The position numbers and the translations under genes are program-made. A stretch of 64,000 bases of DNA. It comes from Novosphingobium sp. NDB2Meth1. GTDB taxonomy: Bacteria > Pseudomonadota > Alphaproteobacteria > Sphingomonadales > Sphingomonadaceae. This document shows positions 8,928 to 17,744 of this stretch, piece after piece. The first letter of the stretch is position 1; every line of letters begins with the position of its first letter. The stretch spans positions 372,001 to 436,000 of the forward strand of contig NZ_FPEH01000015.1 of NCBI RefSeq assembly GCF_900117425.1, read 5' to 3'. The notes under the pieces are model-generated. The model was not told the DNA's origin and did no database searches. It saw only the letters and a program-made list of their open reading frames with translations.

Positions 8928-10283
8928 ATGACCGACGCCCAGTACGACTACGACCTTTTCGTCATCGGTGCCGGTTCCGGCGGCGTCCGCGCCAGCCGCG
9001 TGGCCGCCAGCCACGGCGCCCGCGTCGCGGTGGCGGAGGAGTTCCGCGTCGGCGGCACCTGCGTGATCCGCGGCTGTGTCCCCAAGAAGCTCCTCGTCTA
9101 CGGATCGCACTTCGCCGAGGAACTGCAGGACGCGGCGAACTACGGCTGGACGGTCGAGAAGACCACGTTCGACTGGCCAACCCTGCGAGACGCGGTGCTG
9201 CGCGATGTCGACCGCCTCAACGCCGCCTACACCTCGACGCTCGAGACCCACAAGGTTGAGCGCTTCCTCGAGCGCGCCGTGATCACCGGCCCACATTCAG
9301 TCCGCCTCGCCTCGGGCCGCGACATCACCGCCAAGCATATCCTCGTGGCGACGGGCGCCTGGCCAATCATGCCCGAGTTTGAAGGTTCCGAGCACTGCAT
9401 CACCTCCAACGAGGTGTTCCATCTCGAAAAGCTGCCGCGCCGCGTGGTCATCGCTGGCGCCGGTTATATCGCGATGGAATTCGCCGGCATCTTCAACGCG
9501 CTCGGCAGTCACGTAACAGTGATCAACCGCTCTGAAACGCTCTTGCGCGGCTATGACGAGTCGCTGCGTGACCGCCTGCTCCAGATCACCATGGCGCGCG
9601 GCATCCAGTACCGCTTCAATTGCCCCTTTGAGAAAGTGGTCAAGCGCGAGGACGGGGTGCTCGAAGTCTGGCTGAAGGGCCAGCCCGATCCGGTCCTTGC
9701 CGATCAGGTGCTCGTCGCCGCCGGGCGCAAGCCCAACACCGTCGGTCTCGGCCTTGAAAACGCCGGCATCGCGCTGGGCGAACGCGGCGAGATCGTCGTC
9801 GACGAACGCGCGCAGACCTCGTGCCCGAGCATCTACGCCGTGGGTGACGTAACGGACCGCGTCCAACTCACCCCCGTCGCCATCCGCGAGGGGCAGGCCT
9901 TCGCCGACCGCGTCTTCGGCGGCAAGCACGTGACGATCGACTACAGCTGCATCCCGAGCGCTGTCTTCTCGCAGCCGCCGCTCGCCGGTGTCGGTCCCAC
10001 CGAGGGCCAGGCGCGTAACAAGTACGGCTCGATCAAGGTCTATTCGTCGGATTTCCGCCCGATGAAGAACATCTTCGCGCATCGGCCCGAGCGCGGGCTC
10101 TACAAGATGATCGTCGACGCCGCGACCGACCGCGTGCTCGCGATCCACATGATCGGCCCCGAAGCGCCTGAAATCCTGCAGGCCGCCGCCATCGCGGTGA
10201 AGGCCGGGCTGACCAAGGCCGATTTCGACGCCACAGTCGCGCTGCACCCCTCAATGGCCGAAGAGCTCGTGCTGATGAAGTAA
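8928..10283 (+). CDS. gor: Glutathione-disulfide reductase
   Basis: This FAD enzyme reduces glutathione disulfide with NADPH in the cytoplasm. The product (451 residues) begins with an FAD-binding loop GAGSGG, then the redox-active disulfide C45/C50 in GGTCVIRGCVPKK. A second Rossmann motif for NAD(P)H (GAGYIAMEFAG), the FAD contact YAVGDVTDR, and the C-terminal LHPSMAEE with the catalytic His-Glu pair are all present. The ATG at 8928 has AGGAG upstream. The CVIRGCVPKK form is typical of bacterial glutathione reductase rather than dihydrolipoamide dehydrogenase. Confidence 0.95.
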   Translation: MTDAQYDYDLFVIGAGSGGVRASRVAASHGARVAVAEEFRVGGTCVIRGCVPKKLLVYGSHFAEELQDAANYGWTVEKTTFDWPTLRDAVLRDVDRLNAAYTSTLETHKVERFLERAVITGPHSVRLASGRDITAKHILVATGAWPIMPEFEGSEHCITSNEVFHLEKLPRRVVIAGAGYIAMEFAGIFNALGSHVTVINRSETLLRGYDESLRDRLLQITMARGIQYRFNCPFEKVVKREDGVLEVWLKGQPDPVLADQVLVAAGRKPNTVGLGLENAGIALGERGEIVVDERAQTSCPSIYAVGDVTDRVQLTPVAIREGQAFADRVFGGKHVTIDYSCIPSAVFSQPPLAGVGPTEGQARNKYGSIKVYSSDFRPMKNIFAHRPERGLYKMIVDAATDRVLAIHMIGPEAPEILQAAAIAVKAGLTKADFDATVALHPSMAEELVLMK

Positions 10284-10341
10284 AGGTTGCAAGTTGCAAC
10301 TGGATTGCTAGTCTCCCCGCAAACAGACCGGGGAGCACCGC

Positions 10342-11064
10342 GTGAAGCTGCAAGGCAAGACCATCCTTCTCACTGGCGGGACCGACGGCATCGGCCTGCG
10401 CCTCGCCCGCCAGTTGCGTGCAAAGGGTGCACAGCTCATTGTTACGGGACGGACGCCTGAGCGCATTGCCGCCGCGCAGGCGGACGGCTTCGAAGTGATC
10501 GCGGCGGACTTGGCCGGGTCCGAGGGCGTCGAGGCCGTGCTCGCTGGCCTTGGCGGTCGTTCCATCGACATCCTGATCAACAACGCCGGCATGGGCACCG
10601 CGCATGATTTTCGCGAAGCGCCGCCGGTGGAAGCTGATGACGAGCGCACGCTCTGGCTCAACGTCCACGCCCCGATCCGGCTGATCGGCCGCCTGATGCC
10701 CGTGTTGCGCAGCCGCTCCGAAGCGATGATCGTCAACGTGACGTCAGGCCTCGCCATCGCGCCCAATGCCGGATCGCCGCTCTATTGCGCCACCAAGGCC
10801 GCGCTGCGCAGCTACACCATGGCCTTGCGCGAACAGCTCAAGGGCACCGGCATTCACGTGCTCGAAGCGCTTCCGCCCCTTGTCGATACCGCGATGACCG
10901 CCGGGCGCGGCAGCAACAAGCTCGCGCCCGAAGAATGTGCGCGCCAGATCATTGCCGCGATGGAAAGCGGCGCCAACGAGGCCAATGTCGGCATGGTGAA
11001 GGTCCTGCGCGCGGTCTATTCGCTCTCGCCCGCGCTCGCCCGTTCCATCATGCTCCGGTTCTGA
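10342..11064 (+). CDS. Short-chain dehydrogenase, DltE-like
   Basis: This is a classical SDR of 240 residues with the cofactor loop TGGTDGIG (11-18), the NNAG motif (INNAGMGTA), a catalytic serine in NVTSGLA and YCATK as the YxxxK active site. Sequence layout resembles the DltE/YdfG-like oxidoreductase group. Translation begins at a GTG preceded by GGGGAG. It precedes another SDR-type gene by 12 bp, suggesting a two-gene operon. The substrate cannot be inferred. Confidence 0.85.
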   Translation: MKLQGKTILLTGGTDGIGLRLARQLRAKGAQLIVTGRTPERIAAAQADGFEVIAADLAGSEGVEAVLAGLGGRSIDILINNAGMGTAHDFREAPPVEADDERTLWLNVHAPIRLIGRLMPVLRSRSEAMIVNVTSGLAIAPNAGSPLYCATKAALRSYTMALREQLKGTGIHVLEALPPLVDTAMTAGRGSNKLAPEECARQIIAAMESGANEANVGMVKVLRAVYSLSPALARSIMLRF

Positions 11065-11076
11065 AGGGAGTTCTCC

Positions 11077-12093
11077 ATGAGCAATACAGTCCTTGTCTCC
11101 GGCGGCAGCGGCTATATCGCCGGCTTCATCATCCAGCAGCTTCTCGCCGAGGGCTGGACGGTCCACACCACGGTGCGCAGCCTCAAGCGTGAGGCCGAAC
11201 TCCGGCCGCTGCTCGGCGGCACCCCAGAAACGCTGAGGTTCTTCGCCGCCGACCTGATGACCGACGCAGGCTGGGCCGAGGCCATGGAGGGCTGCAGCCA
11301 TATCGCCCACGTCGCCTCGCCGTTTTCCAGCATTCCGCCACGTAACGAGGATGATCTGATCATCCCCGCGCGCGAAGGCGTGCTGCGTGCGCTGCGCTTT
11401 GCCAAGGGCGCCGGGGTCACCCGCTTCGTCCAGACGTCGTCGGTCGCCGCCATCGCCTATGGCCATGGCAAAGGCACGCACCACTTCACCGAGGCGGACT
11501 GGACCAATGTCGCAAGCAAGGACGCCTATGCCTACGTCAAGTCCAAGACCATCGCCGAACGCGCCGCGCGCGACTGGATGGCCACGGACGGCTCAGGCAT
11601 GGAGTTCCTCTCGATCAATCCTGCCGCGGTGCTCGGCCCGGTCTGGTCGAAGGACTTCTCCGCCTCGATCGAGATCATCAACCAGCTCCTGTCCGGCGCG
11701 CTCCCCGGCTGCCCCGATCTCGGCTTCGGGATCGTCGACGTGCGCGATCTCGCCGATCTCCACGTCCGCGCGCTGACCGAACCCGGTCTCGACGGCGAGC
11801 GCTTCATCGCCTCCGGCCCCTTCCTCAAGATGAAGGACGTCGCCGCTATCCTGCGCGAGCGGATGCCTCTGGAGGCGCGCAAGGTGCCGACACGCGGCCT
11901 GCCGGACTGGCTTGTGCGCCTCGGCGCGAAGTTCAATCCCGTGGTCAAGCAAGTCGTCGGCGAACTCGGCAACGTGCGCGATGCCAGCGCTGCGCATGCC
12001 TTCGAACGCCTCGGCTGGAAGACCCGAGACCCCGCCGACTCCATCGTCGACTGCGCGAAAAGCCTGATTCAACAAGGCGTCGTGAAGGTCTGA
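11077..12093 (+). CDS. Extended SDR, dihydroflavonol-4-reductase-like
   Basis: The 338-residue product is an extended short-chain dehydrogenase: an N-terminal NAD(P)-binding loop GGSGYIAG (9-16), the active-site stretch YAYVKSK, and a central SINPAAVLGP motif typical of the dihydroflavonol reductase/cinnamoyl-CoA reductase-like epimerase group. It follows the DltE-like SDR by 12 bp with a clear ribosome binding site (AAGGGAG), so the two are likely coexpressed. Substrate unknown. Confidence 0.85.
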   Translation: MSNTVLVSGGSGYIAGFIIQQLLAEGWTVHTTVRSLKREAELRPLLGGTPETLRFFAADLMTDAGWAEAMEGCSHIAHVASPFSSIPPRNEDDLIIPAREGVLRALRFAKGAGVTRFVQTSSVAAIAYGHGKGTHHFTEADWTNVASKDAYAYVKSKTIAERAARDWMATDGSGMEFLSINPAAVLGPVWSKDFSASIEIINQLLSGALPGCPDLGFGIVDVRDLADLHVRALTEPGLDGERFIASGPFLKMKDVAAILRERMPLEARKVPTRGLPDWLVRLGAKFNPVVKQVVGELGNVRDASAAHAFERLGWKTRDPADSIVDCAKSLIQQGVVKV

Positions 12094-12120
12094 GGATGAT
12101 CGTGCAACCCGCCCGAGGGA

Positions 12121-12525
12121 TTATTCGAGCGCGCCTCGCCAATAGTGCGGTTGTAGCTCTCCCAGCTTGACCTTAGTCCACTGCGTCGGATCGTCCTTTC
12201 TGGCGACCGCTATGGAGACGTCGGGCCCATAAAGGAAAAGACGCTCCTGACAGACCCCGCATGGGGCCAGGATCACGTAACGATCGGTCGCTTCGCGATA
12301 AACGCAGGCACTGGCAGTAACCGGATCGTCCAAAGTGTATGCCTCGCAGAGGCAGCCGGTTTCGTGACATAACGAAACCGCATCGTTCAGAGTGTCTGGC
12401 GCGGTGCTCAAAATGAGCCGACCCGAGGCGGTGTACATACCGGCTGCGCCTTCCGATTCCTCGCCCGGAAAGCGCCGGGCGATGAATGCGATGATGCTAT
12501 CGACGAGGGCTTGATCGACTTCCAC
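12121..12525 (-). CDS. Cytidine deaminase-family protein
   Basis: The 134-residue product shows the zinc-binding signature of the cytidine deaminase superfamily: CHE at 53-55, giving one zinc ligand and the proton-shuttle glutamate, and PCGVC with C89 and C92 as the other ligands. The overall form CHETG...APCGVCQERL resembles a small bacterial subgroup distinct from housekeeping Cdd, so nucleoside deamination is likely but the exact substrate is open. It is convergent with the SDR gene (27 bp gap) and lies downstream of the molybdoenzyme gene on the same strand. Confidence 0.8.
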   Translation of the reverse strand: MEVDQALVDSIIAFIARRFPGEESEGAAGMYTASGRLILSTAPDTLNDAVSLCHETGCLCEAYTLDDPVTASACVYREATDRYVILAPCGVCQERLFLYGPDVSIAVARKDDPTQWTKVKLGELQPHYWRGALE

Positions 12526-12584
12526 GCGCGGGAGCTTGCACCGGCATCGATGCCGTTACAAGCTCTCCCCGATTGCCGTCGCGA

Positions 12585-13382
12585 CTAGATCCCTGCAAAC
12601 CACTGGTAGCCGCGGTGATCCTCCCAGTATCCACCGCCGCCGCCATGGATTCCTGCCAGCGACGATACGGCCTCGACACGCATCACGTACTTCGCTTGCT
12701 TGTAGCCCAGCTGCCGCTCGACCCTGAGGCGCAGCGGCGCGCCGTGGCCGACGGTCAGCAGCTCGCCGTTCATGTGCGTGGCGAGGATCGTCTGCGGGTG
12801 GAAGGCATCGATCATGTCGATGCTCTCGTAGTAGGGCACGCCGCCCGTGCTGTCCGCGCAATGGAACACCACGTATTTGGCGTTGCTCGACATGCCCGCG
12901 CGCTTCAGGATCAGTCCCAGCGGCACGCCCGACCATTCGCCGATCGCGCTCCAGCCTTCGACGCAGTCGTGCCGGGTGATCTGCGTGCGCCGGGGCGCCG
13001 CCATCATCTGCGCCAGGCTGATCCGCAGCGGATGCGCCACCATGCCGTCCACGCTCAGCGTCCAGTCGGCAAACTTGTTCGCCGCCAGCGCGTTATACTC
13101 CGCCGTATTGGGGTTCTGGTTGCCGTTCTGGCGGAACACCGGCGACATTTCGGACCGGCTGAACTCCTGCGCCAGCGCATTCCGGTTCGTTACGAGACGC
13201 TGCGCGCCATGCGTCGCCTTCTCGCCAAGGCTGAGGAACGACTTCACCGACGGCGAGGCGTTGATCTGGTCGCAGCCCGCCAGAAGGAGGCCCGCTCCGC
13301 CGATCAAGGCGTTACGCCGCGTGACGAGCGAGGAGGGGCGTTCGGCCGGGAGAATCAGGCCGGAGGTCTTTTCGTTGCTCAT
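12585..13382 (-). CDS. Molybdopterin-dependent oxidoreductase, sulfite-oxidase/MsrP type, probable lipoprotein
   Basis: The product (265 residues) has an N-terminal twin-arginine-like RR followed by a hydrophobic segment ending in the lipobox LLAGC (C37), so it is probably exported folded and lipid-anchored. The molybdenum ligand is expected to be C140 in the motif RHDCVEGWS, characteristic of sulfite-oxidase-fold enzymes such as MsrP/YedY. The ATG at 13382 overlaps the stop of the upstream cytochrome b gene in an ATGA, so the two form a transcription unit in which the cytochrome would pass electrons to the molybdoenzyme. The physiological substrate is unknown. Confidence 0.85.
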   Translation of the reverse strand: MSNEKTSGLILPAERPSSLVTRRNALIGGAGLLLAGCDQINASPSVKSFLSLGEKATHGAQRLVTNRNALAQEFSRSEMSPVFRQNGNQNPNTAEYNALAANKFADWTLSVDGMVAHPLRISLAQMMAAPRRTQITRHDCVEGWSAIGEWSGVPLGLILKRAGMSSNAKYVVFHCADSTGGVPYYESIDMIDAFHPQTILATHMNGELLTVGHGAPLRLRVERQLGYKQAKYVMRVEAVSSLAGIHGGGGGYWEDHRGYQWFAGI

Positions 13383-14227
13383 TTCGAACGCTCCTTGGGC
13401 AGACGGTACCAGCCCGTGATGATCGAACGCAGCTCGTTGAAGGGCCCGGCTAGCACAACCGCCAGCAGATGCACCGCGATGAACAGCGCGAACCCGAATG
13501 CGCAGAGGAAGTGGATCGAGCGCGCGGAGGGCCGCCCGCCGAACAGCTCCGCCAGCCACGGGAACGCGGCGTTGAGCGTGGGAGACATCGTGCAGCCGGT
13601 CAGGATCACCACCGGGATCAGCACGAAGAGCACGCCGAGGTAAGCGATCTTCTGCAGCGGATTGTAATGCCGCGCCGCTTCGCCGGTGGGGAAGCGCAGT
13701 CGGGCATGCTCCTTGATGTCGTGCCACAAGTGCGAAAGGCTGCGCTCTTCAGGCTTCAAGGCAAGATCACGCCGCAAGTGTCCGGAAACAATATTGTATG
13801 CCATGATCAGTGTTGCGCTGATCAGCAGTACCCAGGCAAACGCGAAATGCCATTGCCGCGCATCGGCGAGGCTGTAGGTCGAAGGGATCGTGACCAGCGG
13901 CGGGAAGGCATAGGCCACGCCTTGTGCATAGCCGAGAAAGCCTGTCGTCGCGATCTCGAAGCCGCCGATCTGCACGAAGCCGCTCGTTCCGCGGTGGCTG
14001 ATAACCAGCCATGGATGATCGAGGTTTGCGCCATAGACGCCCCAGTAGAGCCGCGGATGCGCATTGAAGATCATCATACCGCTCATCAGCATCACGAAGA
14101 TGCTGAGGGCATTGACCCAGTGCCAGATCCGTACCGGTAACTTGGTTCGGTAGATCAGCGGCGAGGCATCGGCCTCCGCCCGCCCCGCAGAGCCTTCTGC
14201 CCCGCCTTCTGCAAATTGTGTCGCCAT
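13379..14227 (-). CDS. Cytochrome b561-type membrane subunit
   Basis: The 282-residue product is a polytopic membrane protein with several histidines within predicted helices (for example IWHWVNALS, the WHFAFAW region and the HLLAVV region), as expected for a di-heme b-type cytochrome of the Ni/Fe-hydrogenase/thiosulfate reductase cytochrome b561 group. The ATG at 14227 has GGAG upstream. Its stop overlaps the start of the molybdoenzyme gene, so it likely anchors or feeds that exported oxidoreductase. Confidence 0.85.
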   Translation of the reverse strand: MATQFAEGGAEGSAGRAEADASPLIYRTKLPVRIWHWVNALSIFVMLMSGMMIFNAHPRLYWGVYGANLDHPWLVISHRGTSGFVQIGGFEIATTGFLGYAQGVAYAFPPLVTIPSTYSLADARQWHFAFAWVLLISATLIMAYNIVSGHLRRDLALKPEERSLSHLWHDIKEHARLRFPTGEAARHYNPLQKIAYLGVLFVLIPVVILTGCTMSPTLNAAFPWLAELFGGRPSARSIHFLCAFGFALFIAVHLLAVVLAGPFNELRSIITGWYRLPKERSK

Positions 14228-14351
14228 CGTCCCGCTCCGCCAAGCTGTGCGCACACGGCGAGCATGCGCTTCCCACACGGAAGCGCAAGCGCCGCAAACA
14301 CCGGTTCGGACCAAACGCGCAAATCGTTACATCACGCGGAAAAAATTTCTG

Positions 14352-15482
14352 TCAGCCCTCATACCAGCCCACATCCTGCGTCGCCACCTCGCCAAAGCGC
14401 GCGCCCTTGGTGATCGATTGCCAGATAATCGGCCACGAAGTGCCGATCATGCTGAGGAACGGCCAGGGATCGCGCCAGTCCCAGCTGACGTCACGCGTGG
14501 TGGCGAGGCTCTTCAGGCTCGGCCAGAACCCTTTGCCCCGCAGCATCGCGCCCTGCGTCTCGGTCAGGCAGGCGTAGAACTGCTGCAGCGTCCGGTGCCG
14601 CCTTACCCGAACCGGGCCTTGCCAGCCGGGCTCGAGCACCGCGCGGGCGATGTCCTCGCCCTCCCAGAAATGCACCCCGCTTGTCGCGCGCGGATTGCAC
14701 TCGATGGCATAGGGCACGCCGCCCGCATCAATGATGAAATCGAACGAAATGAACCCGCTCCAGCCGGTTTCCGCCACGAACCGTTCGACCCACGCACTGA
14801 TCGCCGGCACGTCCACCCGCTCGAACGCCACCGCGACCGAGCCCGACATCACCGCCCCGCGATAGACCATCGTCGCCACCACGCGCCCGCCTTGCGCGAT
14901 GGTGCAGGTGCTGTGTTCTCCCCCCTCCACGAACCGCTGCACCACCGCGGGCGCGCCCGCATCAGCCGGCGGCAGCGGCTCCCTGCCGCGCAGGATCGAA
15001 AGGCCATTGCCCGAGCATGAGAACACCGGCTTCACCACCACCGGTCCGCTCCGCGCTAAGGCCTCCGCCTCGGCCGAGCCAAGCGGCGCACTCACCGGTA
15101 CCGTCAGCCCCATCGCCGCCGCCGTCTCTACGAACCGCGCCTTGTCGTGCAGCGCCAACACCTGCTCTGGCGGCATCGTGAACAGCCCCGCACTCTCCGG
15201 CAGCAACCCCGCGAGATGAGCGACATGCATCGTCTCTTCCGAAACCGGCACGACGAGGTCGACACCCTCGCGCCGCACGATCTCTGCGAGTGCCGCCAGA
15301 TAGGCCACCTTGCCTTTGACTGGCGGCGGCACCTTGAACTCGCGCGCCACATGCCGCGATGCGCCTGCCAACGTCCACCCGTAAGGCTCCGCGACGAGGA
15401 CCCGGCACCCCGCCTTGGCGAACCCCCGCGCCAGATCGAGCGCCTTAGGCAGTCGCCCCAGTGTGAGCAGGACCGTCGTCAT
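14352..15482 (-). CDS. ATP-grasp domain protein
   Basis: The 376-residue product has an N-terminal pre-ATP-grasp Rossmann-like domain (TTVLLTLGRLPKALDLARGF), a central ATP-binding region (VVVKPVFSCSGNGLSIL) and the catalytic metal-binding segment FDFIIDAGGVPYAIECNPRATSG (written here as two overlapping parts FDFIIDAGGVPYAIE and IECNPRATSG). ATP-grasp enzymes ligate a carboxylate to an amine, thiol or similar group; the partner is unknown. It starts 4 bp after the P450 stop, with an alternative TTG at 15497, and is almost certainly translated with the P450. Confidence 0.8.
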   Translation of the reverse strand: MTTVLLTLGRLPKALDLARGFAKAGCRVLVAEPYGWTLAGASRHVAREFKVPPPVKGKVAYLAALAEIVRREGVDLVVPVSEETMHVAHLAGLLPESAGLFTMPPEQVLALHDKARFVETAAAMGLTVPVSAPLGSAEAEALARSGPVVVKPVFSCSGNGLSILRGREPLPPADAGAPAVVQRFVEGGEHSTCTIAQGGRVVATMVYRGAVMSGSVAVAFERVDVPAISAWVERFVAETGWSGFISFDFIIDAGGVPYAIECNPRATSGVHFWEGEDIARAVLEPGWQGPVRVRRHRTLQQFYACLTETQGAMLRGKGFWPSLKSLATTRDVSWDWRDPWPFLSMIGTSWPIIWQSITKGARFGEVATQDVGWYEG

Positions 15483-15486
15483 GACG

Positions 15487-16878
15487 TCATGCTCCAAGGG
15501 GCACTGGCGACACCCTGACCATGACTTGCTTGGCCGGCCGCGTCGTCAGCCTTGCGGCCGGACGGACCGCGCCCGCATCCTCGATATGGAAATCGAACCG
15601 GCGGAACAGCCGCGCGATCAGCAGCACGGCCTCGGTCAGCGCAAACGCGGCCCCGGCGCAGACGCGCGGCCCCTGACCGAAGGGAATATAGGCCCCCGGC
15701 GTCAGCTCGCTCTCCCGCGCGGGCAGGAAGCGGTCCGGATCGAACACGTCGGGGTCCTTCCAGAACCGCTTGTGCCGGTGCAGTACCCACGGCGCCACCA
15801 TTACCAGCGCCCCGCGCTTGACCCGCTTGCCCCCGATCGTGTTCGCCTCGGTCGCCACGCGCGGCAGGAACGTGATCGGCGGATAGAGCCGCAAGGTCTC
15901 GCGAAACACGTTGCGCACGGTCAGGAGGTGCTTGGTCTCCTCGAACCCGATAGCGCCATCCTCGCCCGCCACTTCGCGGATTTCGCGCCGCACCCGCGCG
16001 ACTAGTTCCGGCTGCATGGCCAGCAGATAGAACGCCCAGGTCAGCGCGCTCGCGCTCGTCTCGTGCCCGGCCAGGAACAGCACGCCCAGCTGGTCGATCA
16101 GTTCCTCGCGCGTGAACGCCGTCTGCGTGAAATCATCGCGCGCGGCGATCACGGCAGCGGCGATATCGTCGAAGTTCTCGCCGTTCGGCCCCACATGCGT
16201 ATCGAGCAGATCCCCGAGATGCCCGCGAATGCGCCGACAGGCCTCCAGCACGAAGTCCTTTTGCGGTACCGGAGTCCACGCCGGGTCCATGATCAGCCGC
16301 CGGATCTCGACTTGCGCCACGCTGTGCTCGAACACGGTGAAGGCGTCGAACACGTCGTGCGCGGCGCCCGTTTCCAGACCCGTGCTGAACACCGTCCTGC
16401 AGATGATGTCCGCGGTCAGATGGCTCATCGTCAGATCAAGCGAAAACGCCGCGCCGTCCGCCGCCCGCGCCGCCAGCGTCTCCTCGCAGGCCTCCGCGCC
16501 TTCCTGCATCGCCGGGAACGCCCGGTTCACCCGCATCATCGTGAAGGCGGGATCGATCATCCGCCGCTGCCGCTGCCACACCTCGCCGGAGGAGACGAAG
16601 ATCGAATCGCCGATGAGCGGCGCCAGCGCGTCGACCATCAGGTCACTCTTGGGGAAAATTCCTTCGGGATCAGAGAGTACACGGCGAACTTCATCCGGCC
16701 TGTTCACAATCAGGATCGACCGCCGCGAATAGCCCAGCGGCCCGACATCGCAGCGATAGGCGCTTGCCGGCAGCAGGCTGAGCAGATCGCCGTCCCCCCG
16801 CAGCGCCACGCGCAGCAGCGCCATGACAGCCCCCAGCGAGTTGGGGCGCGGCGGGCGATAGGCGGCATTCTGGGTCAA
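15487..16878 (-). CDS. Cytochrome P450
   Basis: The 463-residue product has all P450 landmarks: I-helix AGHETS (270-275), the ExxR pair E327/R330, and the heme-binding loop FGQGPRVCAG with proximal cysteine C408. The form resembles the CYP4/CYP102-like class often found in bacteria acting on fatty or isoprenoid chains. No ferredoxin or reductase gene is adjacent. The start is a TTG without an obvious ribosome binding site; an ATG at codon 19 is an alternative. It is coupled to the ATP-grasp gene and divergent from the membrane-protein/crtD unit, suggesting but not proving a role in carotenoid tailoring. Confidence 0.88.
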   Translation of the reverse strand: MTQNAAYRPPRPNSLGAVMALLRVALRGDGDLLSLLPASAYRCDVGPLGYSRRSILIVNRPDEVRRVLSDPEGIFPKSDLMVDALAPLIGDSIFVSSGEVWQRQRRMIDPAFTMMRVNRAFPAMQEGAEACEETLAARAADGAAFSLDLTMSHLTADIICRTVFSTGLETGAAHDVFDAFTVFEHSVAQVEIRRLIMDPAWTPVPQKDFVLEACRRIRGHLGDLLDTHVGPNGENFDDIAAAVIAARDDFTQTAFTREELIDQLGVLFLAGHETSASALTWAFYLLAMQPELVARVRREIREVAGEDGAIGFEETKHLLTVRNVFRETLRLYPPITFLPRVATEANTIGGKRVKRGALVMVAPWVLHRHKRFWKDPDVFDPDRFLPARESELTPGAYIPFGQGPRVCAGAAFALTEAVLLIARLFRRFDFHIEDAGAVRPAARLTTRPAKQVMVRVSPVPLGA

Positions 16879-16970
16879 GCGTGGATCCCGAAGAGTTCCC
16901 GGGTGTCATCTTATGTTTACACGAGGCCTGTCCAGTGAAATAGTCGTCATGACGAGAACCGGGGGATGCG

Positions 16971-17729
16971 ATGGAACTGCTGGTGTTCCGCTGCCTGATT
17001 GCAGCCCACATCGCCGCCGGGGCGACCGGCGCGATCGCGTTCTGGGTGCCGGTGGTGGGCCGCAAGGGTGATGTCAATCACCGCAAGTGGGGCCGCGTGT
17101 TCACCAGGGCTATCCTGATCACCGGCTGCCTTGCCCTCGCGATGAGCCTGTTCACGCTCTACGATCCGATGACGGTCCATCCGCACCTCGTCGGCAAGTT
17201 CGATGCCGATTTCGTGCGCGGGATGTTCGGCGTGATGATGCTCCACAACGCGATCCTCACGCTCAATCTCGCGTGGTACGGCTGGCTCTGCGTGCAGAAC
17301 CGCCGCAATGTCGCGGCGGGTCGCACCCCGCTCAACATCGCGCTGCAGTTCGCGGTGATGGTCGCCGCCGTGGTCTGCGCGTGGGACGGCGCGCGCATCC
17401 ATCAGCCCTTGATGATGCTTATTTCGGTCGTCGGCATGGCAACCGGGATCACCAATCTCATGTTCCTCTATTCCCGCAATCCCTCGCCGGTCATGTGGCT
17501 CAAGGAGCATGTGAAGGCGCTCGTGGGCGCGGGCATCTCGGTCTACACCGCGTTCCTTGCGTTCGGCTCGGTGCGCCTCATGCCTTCGCTCGCGCTTCAC
17601 CCGGCCATGTGGTCGGTGCCGCTCGTCACCGGCCTCATCATCCTCATCTACCACCGTATCCGCATCGACATGAAGGCCGGGATCAGCATCATTCCGCAGT
17701 TCCGCCGCCGCGCTGCGGCGTCTGACTGA
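16971..17729 (+). CDS. Polytopic membrane protein of unknown function upstream of crtD
   Basis: The 252-residue product has about seven hydrophobic segments and histidines near membrane borders (AHIAAG near the N-terminus, MLHNAILTLNLAWYG in the middle). It vaguely resembles DUF2306-type membrane proteins but I cannot assign it firmly. It ends 15 bp before crtD, so the two are probably cotranscribed, and a role in pigment synthesis or localisation is a reasonable guess from context only. Confidence 0.7.
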   Translation: MELLVFRCLIAAHIAAGATGAIAFWVPVVGRKGDVNHRKWGRVFTRAILITGCLALAMSLFTLYDPMTVHPHLVGKFDADFVRGMFGVMMLHNAILTLNLAWYGWLCVQNRRNVAAGRTPLNIALQFAVMVAAVVCAWDGARIHQPLMMLISVVGMATGITNLMFLYSRNPSPVMWLKEHVKALVGAGISVYTAFLAFGSVRLMPSLALHPAMWSVPLVTGLIILIYHRIRIDMKAGISIIPQFRRRAAASD

Positions 17730-17744
17730 TCGCTGGGGGCGGAC

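Noticed and set aside
7380..9296. Long minus-strand open frame across pgi and the start of gor
   Set aside because: Antisense to two confidently identified genes, with shadow-like composition and no motif.
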